Part shown: positions 1-8,501 of the stretch, one piece after another
Layout of the letters: each line of letters begins with the position of its first letter
Position numbering within the stretch: position 1 is the first letter of the stretch
Assembly: GCF_001577835.2 (NCBI RefSeq)
Contig: NC_029529.1
Coordinates: 7,380,157-7,444,156 of the forward strand
Source of the DNA: Coturnix japonica
Lineage: Eukaryota; Chordata; Aves; Galliformes; Phasianidae
Length of the DNA stretch: 64,000 bases
Direction: 5' to 3'
Translations under genes and position numbers: made by a program
Notes under the pieces: model-generated
The model's database searches: none
What the model saw: only the letters and a program-made list of their open reading frames with translations
What the model was told of the DNA's origin: nothing

Positions 1-43
1 AAAACACAAATTCTCAAGTAATAGGGTAATGCCTTCTTCATAC

Positions 44-270
44 CTGACAGTTGTTCAGCTCCTGAATAACTTCTTTATTTTCTTTACTAATGTCACACAC
101 ACAGATGAATTCTGCTTCTCTGTGACCTTTAAAAAACTTCTCACGAATTCTTTGTACAACTGCTACAGCTGAACGGCCAGTGGGTACTGAGCAGTTTTCA
201 ATATCCCAGAAGACTCCAATGGGAGGGAGGTTTTCCAGGACTTGGCCCGTGACTGCAACTTCTGGAGATC
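44..270 (-). CDS. MARF1: MARF1 coding exon 4, start of NYN nuclease domain
   Basis: 227 nt from acceptor CTGTACAG/GAT to donor TGTCAG/GTATGA, residues 329-404. It contains [13 protein letters not shown], the first beta strand of a NYN (PIN-like) fold with its leading acidic residue at about 351, then [18 protein letters not shown] and the [16 protein letters not shown] segment. Sequence closely follows human MARF1. Confidence 0.95.
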
Positions 271-3200
271 CTGTACAGGTTTAACACAGGTTATTTTAAT
301 CACCAAATACAAAAGAAACAACACTGTATATACACTTAAAGGTTACAGTGTAAGTATAAACATTATCCCTTTACAGATACAGTAAAGGCAACAGAGTAAG
401 AAAATACTTTTTAAAGCATAGGTAAAGGACTTGTTTTCACATATAACCAGAAAATATGCTCAAACTTCTTGAATAATTTTTCTAGTTTTTAACATCTTAA
501 AAATACGATTGTCAAAAAACTGTATGCAAACTATGAAATATATGGGAAGTTAACCAGATTACAATGCTTAAAACATACAAAGTATGACCTACAGTTTAGC
601 CTGTAATTTCGTAGAAGTCCCCAGAAAACAGTGCAATTTAAGTACTGTTACATTGGGTTCTCTTAAGGAAGACAGCTAAGTACAAGTTTCTAACAAATGT
701 TTACCATATTTCTGTGGTGATTTGCCAAGACTGCTCGCTAGTAGCAAACTCTTCTCATTTCCTGTTCCTTGGGTTCCACAGCCATTACATATTGGGATAG
801 AAACAGGTGCTGTCTTTGTATTTGGTGGAGGAATATTTGGCCAGATTTTAGCAGCATCAACTAGGCTGTTCCTGGTTGGCTGTTGGGAAAGTTTCACAAA
901 ATTGATATTTTTTTAAATGCAAACACACACTACTTCAGAGTAAAAACATTCAATTCCCCATCTGCAATGAAGGCAAGTTTGAAAATAATCTAGCAAGCTA
1001 TTTAACAGCAGTATCAGTGTACGAAGGATGCTTCCAGCCCTAGACTATTTCCTAGCACACTATGCTCCAAATTTCCAAATGCAAAGAAGGATCCTATTAA
1101 ACTCTGTGTATGAATATCACCACCTTCAAAAAGATGGTAATGTATTAAGGAACACCTACCATGATAAATCAATGCAATGGAGAGTGCAAGGCTCAACTTC
1201 ACCTTCTCATCAAAATATACTGATTTCACCACTTAATTTTATGAATTCAATGCAGAAATATTTTCATTTCCGTAAATTGAATTTTCAAGTAACACATCCT
1301 CCAAAGCAGATTATCATTTCACTTGAATTTCCTATTAATTCAAGTTCTAAGGAGTACCAAGCCAGTACTGAAGCATAAGTTACAGGTTTGGGAAGACTAA
1401 AGTAGGCCCAAACTAAATAAGGACACCCATAAAGCCTCATATTTCATGACTTACAAGTGGATCTTTACTAATCAGTACACAAAGGCACTCAAACGTTATT
1501 TGCATTTTCTGCATCACCACCACAGAAAATCTTGTCTGGAGCTGCCAAGGAGAGAACCACCCTCTGAATTCAGTCAAAACTCCGACAATGTTACAGATAC
1601 ACTGTGTCTCATCTTTTCATTAAGCTGAATGTCGCTTCAGAAAAGAGCTAGCCTGCAAGGGGATCCTACTACATGTGAACCATGCACCACCAAGGAAAAT
1701 GGAAACCATAACCCACGGAAATTAGCATTTTGCTCAGGCTTTATTACTTCAACATTAACCATATACCACAATTAATAAACAAAAAAACGCGATGTGTACA
1801 AACCTTATTCAAGCAGTCACTGCAGTAGTGAGAGCCCTTTAAACAAACTGAAGGTGCCACACTTAGGTGCAAAGGGTTGGCGCACACATGTGATGTTAGC
1901 TCCGACTGTGCAATATGCTCGTCCAAGCGGCCTGTAGCCCCACTTGTGAATTCAGAACAAGGAAAATAGCCAGAAGATGTGCAGCTCTGAAGGGCTGGGA
2001 ACTGATGCAGTTTGTGCACATTACCATGACAGGACTGGAAATGAAGTTTTCCACAACAGGGTAGATGTTGATAGGAAGATACACTGTTTTCTATGCACAT
2101 GCCAGGGAATTCACTGGCAATACCTGCCAAATTGCTTCTAGCTGGAGGGTTCTTCAGTGAAGATGTAGAAGGGAAAGCAAATCCTGACCCTACTTGACAA
2201 GTAATCGTCCCAGTGCTTTTTGAGTCTAATACTGTGCCAGGGTGAATCACACTACCATCACCAACACCACAATGCATTTGTGGAGTACAAGAGTCAGAGC
2301 CATGAGCACAGCAGCTTACTTTCGGGCCAGGAGAAAGCTGTATTTGCTGTTGCTGAAGAGGATGAACATCAGGAAGCGGCACAGCTGGAAATAACTTAGA
2401 GCCAGCATTATGAGATGAAGCATCCTTCGATTCTACAACACCTTTCTGGTTCTCCATGTAATCCTTCTGGAAAATGAACACTCAGTTACATTCAGAAACG
2501 TGTTTAAAACAATGTTTTAATATAAATATTGCATATTTTCACATTGTTTGAAGGGTTATCTTTACCTCACTGACTGAGCATGTAAAAATATCAGCACCTG
2601 TTGTAAAATAAATGCTAGTTTTACATGGGAGCCTGAGGTATTTAAGTACCAATGGGTTTTAGAAAGAAACAAAGAGGCATAAGCCAAACAGAAACAAGTC
2701 TCTAAAAACATGATTTGAAAAGCAGAAAACTTTTTAGCTAAGTTTGAGAAATACTATTCAGCCACAGGGCAAAAAGAATGTTTAAGAGCTAACCAAATGG
2801 ATAAAGTAACAGAAAGGCACAGTTTGGAGGTTTTTTTGATCTTTTGATGATTTCCAATAGATTAAGTTTTCAAAGTAATACATTAAAAATTAGAAATCGT
2901 ATGAAAAAGAGAACAGAAGACTAAATTCTCATAACCATACATGCTTTTCACCTGCTCTAAACTAACAAAATGTACACACAAGGACTGCAATGAAAACATA
3001 CACAAGGTTACGAGAAGGTTATGAGAAGCACCAGAAATGAAAGTCAGTACAGCAAACCTGCATACAGCTGTCCCAAGGCTTTAGATTAGTACTTTGAAAC
3101 AACTTTCACTTTCTGAATTGAGCTTTGTGCACTGCCTACAACACAGCAATGAGTAATGGGTTACTGAAGTTCAAAACCATTACTTTCCTGATGCCTTATC

Positions 3201-4083
3201 TTATGCATTGAAGAATAAAAGTCCACCTGAAAGAATTAATGCATTTAGCTTGAGAATTTACAGAATTTACAGGAGAATCTACTCCTACCACCTTCAGCAT
3301 GAAATGACAAACTTATGTGTCCACCCATTTCCCCTTTGCTTTTTAACTAAAGACAGATGGAACAAGCACAGACATTACTTAAGTGCTGGAGCTTGCTTGC
3401 TTAAAGAGATGTTAGACTGTTACTCCTATACTTTTAAGATATAGAGTAACAAGTGTTAGAACAGTTATAGAACAAACACTTGAAGAAAAAAAAATAGGGA
3501 TAATTAGACATTTATTTAGAGCAGCATCCACAACTAACCAATACATATCTAGTTCAGAAAACAATAAACATCTCTCCAAGTCTGTAAGATCTGAAAGCAC
3601 AGAGAGTACTTTCCTACCCCACTCTTCAGCAACAGATTCATGGAGCTACCAAGAATCTGCCCTATGCACTTACAGTGCAACTTCTATTACTCCCAACACA
3701 CAAATATAGAGTAAAAACAGTCAAGCAAAACTTGCTTTTCGCCAAAACTGATGAGAGCTGTGGACACAATTAAAGGCCTGAAGCTTCCAGGCAGACCTTG
3801 CTCACAGCACAGTAGCTGCTGTTTGCTCTTTCTGCCCTCCCTACTTGCTCCTCTTAGTCATAACCACAGTCAGGTATACTGCTCTGTACCAGTTTATCAG
3901 CCATGCTGATAAAGTTTTAGCAAACCAAAAAATTACCTTTTTCGCACTACAAGGCAAAGTCTTCTCAGCAGCAGAAAAGCAATTAGAAAGTTTCCAGAGC
4001 CATGGTTTAACATCATTCTCTTGTCGCTGAAGCCATCCAAAAGATCTATTACAGAGGTTCTCTGTCCTGTTTCCTTCCATCAT
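44..4083 (-). CDS. MARF1: MARF1, 5' part of coding region (cut by left edge)
   Basis: Meiosis regulator and mRNA stability factor 1 (limkain b1) is a germline-important RNA-decay protein with an N-terminal NYN/PIN-like nuclease fold followed by RRM and many LOTUS (OST-HTH) domains; those later domains lie beyond the left edge. Four coding exons are visible: 4083-3937, 2466-1804, 879-705 and 270-44 (147, 663, 175 and 227 nt; 404 codons, phases consistent). The start is the first ATG of a Met-Met-Glu-Gly opening at 4083, matching the human N-terminus. Recognition rests on segments such as [39 protein letters not shown] and [12 protein letters not shown], which match human MARF1 almost word for word. 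Residues about 50-325 are a Cys/His-rich low-complexity region; the nuclease fold starts near residue 345 at the DIEN motif. Expression is probably driven from the CpG island at about 5.05-5.65 kb. Confidence 0.96.
705..879 (-). CDS. MARF1: MARF1 coding exon 3
   Basis: 175 nt, residues 271-328 plus one base (acceptor CCCAACAG/CCA, donor TATG/GTAAAC). Encodes [19 protein letters not shown] and [12 protein letters not shown], matching human MARF1 just before the nuclease domain. Another Cys pair (CNGC) continues the cysteine-rich region. Confidence 0.95.
1804..2466 (-). CDS. MARF1: MARF1 large Cys/His-rich exon
   Basis: 663 nt, residues 50-270, phase 0 at both ends (acceptor TTTTCCAG/AAG, donor AATAAG/GTTTGT). 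It encodes KDYMENQKG, then the Ala-Gly-Ser-Lys-Leu-Phe-Pro segment and paired cysteines in [24 protein letters not shown] and HYCSDCLNK. The spacing of Cys and His pairs resembles a metal-binding region, but no named zinc-finger family is evident. Confidence 0.95.
3937..4083 (-). CDS. MARF1: MARF1 first coding exon
   Basis: Encodes residues 1-49, opening MMEGNRTEN and including [12 protein letters not shown]. Two in-frame ATGs (4083 and 4080) are possible starts; the first is chosen because human MARF1 also begins Met-Met. The donor reads AAAAAG/GTAATT, phase 0. A polypyrimidine tract and AG on the minus strand suggest the exon begins as 5' UTR near 4144. Confidence 0.93.
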
Positions 4084-4144
4084 ACAACCAAACAAAACAG
4101 TTCAACATTCTTCCATCCCTCCTTCCTTTCATTCTTTCCACCTG

Positions 4145-5030
4145 CTAAAGAAAAAAAACAACATTTCACTTCAGGTTAAGGAAGCCAAGATCATGGTGGT
4201 CTTATGAATTCGCTACATCACACTCCTCCATTATTTAACTCAAATTTAATTATGCATGGGCCACAGCCTTGACTATTCATCTCTATTACAGAAATACTCC
4301 TCATGATTCACCATACAGGCAAAGAAATATAAAGAAAAGCTTGTTTAAGCCTATGGTATTACCTATAAAATCCCAAAAATGCATTGCTGCTTACATGAAA
4401 CAGCTCCCAGAAACTTTCATGGCACTATCCCAGAAAGGGAAGCCATGGGGTAAGCTTTCAAGACTAGCTCACTGATTACAAACCAGATGAAAGTGAGCTC
4501 AGCTGGAAGATTCAGACTGCATATTCATTGTTCTTGCACTCATTTAAAGAGCTACATACACACGTATTAAGCGCACATCATCTAGTATACAATTCCAGTT
4601 TTTAAATCATTAAGATTAACAAGCTGTCCTTGTAGTTCTCAGGCAGTTTCACAGTCCCACTGCATCAGCTCAGCTTTATGGAACCACAAGGCAGAAGGAT
4701 GCGCCACCAGAACAACCTACAATTAGAAAGGAAGGCAACATATCCTCCAACTATGGGCCACATTGATTAAACTACAGCTCTGTGGTTTATCCACATTTAA
4801 TGTTCACCACAAGCCCCAAGGATTATGCCCTGTAATACTGACTTTGCACCAACGTTATTTTTAACCACAAATTCCACTTTTCCTCAAAAAGAAGCAAAAA
4901 TGTTTATTCACACAACGTGTAAACACTCCAACAGAAAGTATTAAATTAAAAACTTCTATAACCCTCGAGTGGGTCGCTTTTGAAGTTAAATAATACCCAA
5001 CAGAGGCATTCTGCTCACGAATTAAAGCGA
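4145..5030 (-). other. Probable MARF1 5' UTR intron
   Basis: Lies between the inferred non-coding first exon in the CpG island and the start-codon exon. It is AT-rich, without any open frame that looks coding and without a recognisable repeat. Confidence 0.5.
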
Positions 5031-5049
5031 CTAAATATAAGTAAGCACA

Positions 5050-5650
5050 CGGACACCAGGACAGCCCTCGACACTCGCAGCCCCCAGCCCAGGGGGCGAC
5101 ACTGAGCCCGGCCCGCTGCCCGCTCCCAGGATGGAGGCGCAGCCCGCGGCACTACGGGCCAAACGGCGGCTGTGCCCCGCGGGCAGCTCAGTGCCGGGGC
5201 CGTTGGGAAGCTCCTCCGGTTGAGGCGGCTGCAACTCACGGAGGAGCGGGCCCAGCAGCCCCGGGCCGCAGCGTTCCGCACGGCCCTCCGTGCCGCGGGA
5301 GCAGCCCCGAGCGAGCGGGAGCAACACGGCCCGTCCGCTTCTTTCCCCCTTCCAGTGCCTCCCCCGGCCTCACCTGAGCCGCCCCCGGCGCCGCCGTCCC
5401 TCACATTCCGCCGCCCTCACACCCCTTTGTTGTCCTCCCTCCCCCGCCGCTGCTCCTTCCGCCGTCAAGCGCCGCCGAGCGCCGGAAAGCAGCCCGCTGT
5501 CGTGCAGACGGCTGCCGTAACAACACCCCACTCCCTCCTCCTCCCCGCCAGGCCGGGGGCGGCGGCTTTTACAGTGCGGGGGGGCGAGGGAAGAGAGGGG
5601 CGGGCGGGGGCGGGGCTGGTGTGTGATGTGGTACCAGAGTTACCTCACGG
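5050..5650 (-). promoter_or_regulatory. MARF1: CpG island, probable MARF1 promoter and non-coding exon 1
   Basis: Dense CpG with GC-box-like runs (GGGGCGGG types near 5593-5622). On the minus strand a good donor, CTCAG/GTGAGG, lies at 5374/5373, so a non-coding first exon probably ends at 5374; a second donor-like site lies at 5240/5239. Open frames through the island are a by-product of its base composition. Confidence 0.7.
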
Positions 5651-5723
5651 CGTGGAGGGTCTCTCAGAGGAGCGGGACAGAGGGATGGTGCCAATGTCCG
5701 TAATCGGGACTTGTTTCTTGGCT

Positions 5724-6080
5724 CTCACAGAATCACAGAGAATGACCCGGGTTGGAAGGGACCTCAAGGATCATGTAGTTCCAACCCCCCTGCCTGGCAG
5801 GGCCACAAAACATACACCTTTACTAGATCAGGTTGCCCAGGAGACCCCATAGATCCCCATAGAGACCCCATAGACCCCATAGAGACCCCATAGAGACCCC
5901 ATAGAGACCCCATAGATCAGGTTGCCCATGGCCCCGTCCAACCTGGTCTTGAACACCTCCAAGGACGGGGCATCCACAACCTCCCTGGGCAGCCTGTTCC
6001 AGGACCTAACCACTCTCCTAGTAAAGAACTTCCCCATAACATCCAACCTAAATCTTCCCTCTTTTAACTTAAAACCATTT
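5724..6080 (-). mobile_element. CR1 LINE, 5'-truncated, minus orientation
   Basis: The 3' end reads, on the minus strand, as the CR1 tail with its ATTCTGTG-type octamer repeats. The rest encodes the end of CR1 ORF2 (motifs [13 protein letters not shown] and PSLEVFK). Similarity to the second CR1 stops near 6080. The copy contains a 5844-5920 array of CCCCATAGA-type units not expected in a plain CR1. Confidence 0.9.
5823..5932. repeat. Minisatellite inside CR1, mostly 11-bp units, flanked by a direct repeat
   Basis: Seven CCCCATAGA-type units at spacings of 9-11 bp, most often CCCCATAGAGA (11 bp). A 14-bp copy of GATCAGGTTGCCCA lies at each end of the array, so the array sits inside a short tandem duplication of CR1 sequence. 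The CR1 at 7135-7757 has the same array with about three units. Confidence 0.85.
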
Positions 6081-7134
6081 CAGGGAGCTGAGCCTCTTCA
6101 GGAGGCGGGAAGTTACAGAGCAGGGTACAGGCCTTCTCAGACGGCGCTGTCTTTGCGGTGTAAGTGACACGGTGATATTTGTCCAAGTCCTCGATTTATC
6201 TTTCTGTTAATATTTATTGCTTGTGTACAGCAGCACCTCTGAGCCTCTGGTGTCTGTCAGCATTTGTTGTGCTGTTTTGGAGCCAGACGAGAGGCTAAAC
6301 AGATTCCTCTGAAATCTCAGAGATTTTGCTGTGTTTTACCAGCATTTCAAGGTGAAAACTATTTTAAAAGTTCATGTATATTTCAGGTGTCGTTTGTGCA
6401 CTCACAGCATCCTCAAAGAATTATTGAAAAATAACGAGGTAAAGCATTATTTGTCCCTGACTCGCAAACAGTGTATATATATATATATATATTTTGAATT
6501 GCTGGGGATGTAGTTTGATGGCACATGGTTTATTTTATGTAACTTACACACCCAAAACATTCTTGAGCAACTGCAAATTGCTGTTAAATAGTTTGTTAAA
6601 CACCTAATTTGTTTCCTATTCATAGTTGTATAACAATTAGTCCCTGTTTACTTCTATTAAACATCTGACCTCAAAATACAGTTAACTTGCCAAATATCTG
6701 ACCTGAAAGTACAATTGCTTTGCTCATCCTTTTCAACTAAAGCCATAGTAGCTCTGGATGTCAGCACAGCATACTGTGGGGTGAGCAGAGCTGCTCAGTG
6801 ATGTGTGGGTCGGAGCCCATCTGTACCTGTATGTGTGCTTTGGTTTTGACTCAGGATACAAACACTGGGCACACCCAGAGATAGGAACACAGCTGGAGCA
6901 GTTGGGAAGGCTCAGCCCTGGAATGGAGCAGGGCTGGCACAGCAGCTCCCTGGTTTCGCTCATCCCACTGTTGGCCTGGATCCCATTGCGGGGCCTGTGA
7001 GGCAGTGTGGGATTTCACACAGCGCCGCGTCCTTGTGCTGATGGCTGCAGTCACCAGGGATCGTTCCTGGCTCATAATAATAAAGGATCTAATGGAGGAA
7101 CGCTGCTTTTGAGGAAGAACGTGACTGGGGAAGC
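6081..7134. other. Spacer between the two CR1 copies
   Basis: AT-rich at first, with a (TA)n run at 6474-6491, then of more even composition. No open frame here looks coding and no further transposon was recognised. Confidence 0.5.
6474..6491. repeat. (TA)9 microsatellite
   Basis: Uninterrupted alternating TA in the MARF1-NDE1 spacer. Confidence 0.9.
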
Positions 7135-7757
7135 AGGGATAGGGAGGTGATTGTCCCTCTCTACTCAGCTCTTGTGAGGCCCCATCTGTTGTACTGTGTC
7201 CAGGTGTGGAGCCCTCAGTACAAAAAAGGCATTGAGATTCTGGAAAAGGTCCAGAGGAGGGACAGGAAGATGATCAGAGGGCTGGAGCACCTCCCCTATG
7301 AGGACAGGCTGAGGGATCTGGGTTTGTTCAGCCTGGAGAAGGTTGCGGGGTGACCTCATTGCAGCCTTTCAGTACCTGAAGGGAACTTACTGCCAGGAAG
7401 GGAGTAAACTCTTGGAAAGGGCTGACAATAGCAGGACTAGGGGAAATGGTTTTAAGTTGAAGGAGGGAAGATTTAGGTTGGATGTTAGGGGGAAGTTCTT
7501 CACTAGGAGAGTGGTTAGGTCCTGGAACAGGCTGCCCAGGGAGGTTGTGGATGCCCCGTCCTTGGAGGTGTTCAAGGCCAGGTTGGACGGGGCCATGGGC
7601 AACCTGATCTATGGGGTCTCTATGGGGATCTATGGGGTCTCCTGGGCAACCTGATCTAGTAAATGTGTATGTTTGGTGGCCCTGCCAGGCAGGGGGGTTG
7701 GAACTACATGATCCTTGAGGTCCCTTCCAACCCGGGTCATTCTGTGATTCTGTGGGA
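7135..7757 (+). mobile_element. CR1 LINE, 5'-truncated, plus orientation
   Basis: Encodes the C-terminal part of CR1 ORF2: [37 protein letters not shown], then in a shifted frame [43 protein letters not shown]. At least one frameshift near 7350 separates the two parts, so it is inactive. It ends with ATTCTGTGATTCTGTG. It lies opposite in orientation to the CR1 at 5724-6080, and the shared part is very similar, suggesting the same subfamily and comparable age. Confidence 0.93.
7613..7650. repeat. Short CR1-borne minisatellite (three units)
   Basis: TATGGGG units in this order, followed by CTCCTGGGCAACCTGATCTA; reverse-complement equivalent of the longer array at 5823-5932. Confidence 0.8.
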
Positions 7758-7849
7758 ATCAAGCCTCGATGTGAAGTGAAGCTTCTCTTTTAGAGCATGT
7801 CCAGGTAGAACTGGTCACCGTTTGTAATACAGCGCTGTGGGACGGTGGC

Positions 7850-8340
7850 CGATTGATGCCGGCCCGTCCTGGAGGCCCCTCAGGCGGGAGGGGCGGGACC
7901 TGCCGGGCACGGTTTGAAAGTAACGAAAACTTCCCAAACGCTTCTCGAGCCGCTGATTGGCTGAGCGACATGAGGCGCGTGACCAACAGCCAATGGGACG
8001 GCGGGAGCGGCCGGGCCGTTCTGAGGGAGCGCAGCGTCCGTCAGTGCAGGGTTCGGCGGTGGCTGTGAGGGGTGTCGCGGCTCGTGCTGTGTGTGGAGGT
8101 GAGAGCGGGATGGGGGCGGTGGTCGTTGGTCGGTTGTAGGCAGCCCTGGGTGGGCTCCTGCGGAAAAGGGGCGGCAGAGGAGGCAGGAATGGGACCTCGG
8201 TGCCCTCACGCCGGGTTCCGTCGCTACGCCTCGGCTGTCCCCTCGGTGAGGACAGTGTGGGAGCCTGGCTCAGCTCCGCCACGATTCCGTGATCTGAGTG
8301 GGAACGAGGAGCCCCGGGACTCCGAGGTCAACGGACCCGG
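7850..8340 (+). promoter_or_regulatory. NDE1: CpG island, NDE1 promoter and exon 1
   Basis: CpG-dense. It contains a GC box (GGGGCGGGAC near 7891), a TTTGAA (CHR-like) at 7913-7918, an inverted CCAAT (ATTGG) at 7956-7960 and a forward CCAAT at 7990-7994. No TATA box was seen. A donor TGGAG/GTGAGA at 8098/8099 closes a probable non-coding first exon. Confidence 0.8.
7995..8098 (+). other. NDE1: NDE1 non-coding exon 1 (5' boundary approximate)
   Basis: Inferred from the donor at 8098/8099 (GTGTGGAG/GTGAGAGCG) directly downstream of the CCAAT boxes. The transcription start cannot be fixed from sequence alone; the given start is a guess just after the second CCAAT. Confidence 0.45.
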
Positions 8341-8405
8341 AGAGAACTTAGAAACGTTCTTGGAAAATCGGGCAGGAGCGTTGGAGATAGAACGCAGCGG
8401 AGCTG

Positions 8406-8501
8406 TGATGGAACAGGGCTGTGATGGAACAGGGCTGTGATGGAACAGGGCTGTGATGGAACAGGGCTGTGATGGAACAGGGCTGTGATGGAACAGGGCT
8501 G
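8406..8501. repeat. 16-bp tandem repeat, six exact copies
   Basis: Unit TGATGGAACAGGGCTG repeated six times without interruption in NDE1 intron 1, just beyond the CpG island. Confidence 0.97.

Noticed and set aside
5172-5852. 226-codon plus-strand open frame
   Set aside because: It runs through the MARF1 CpG island and into a CR1; Pro/Ala/Arg-rich composition follows from high GC, with no family signature.
7850-8340. A bird copy of miR-484, which lies at the NDE1 promoter in mammals
   Set aside because: I looked for the mature sequence (TCAGGCTCAGTCCCCTCC) and found no match in the NDE1 promoter region.
7815-8440. Several open frames of 60-155 codons on both strands
   Set aside because: They are products of the GC-rich NDE1 promoter island and first exon; none fits a known protein.
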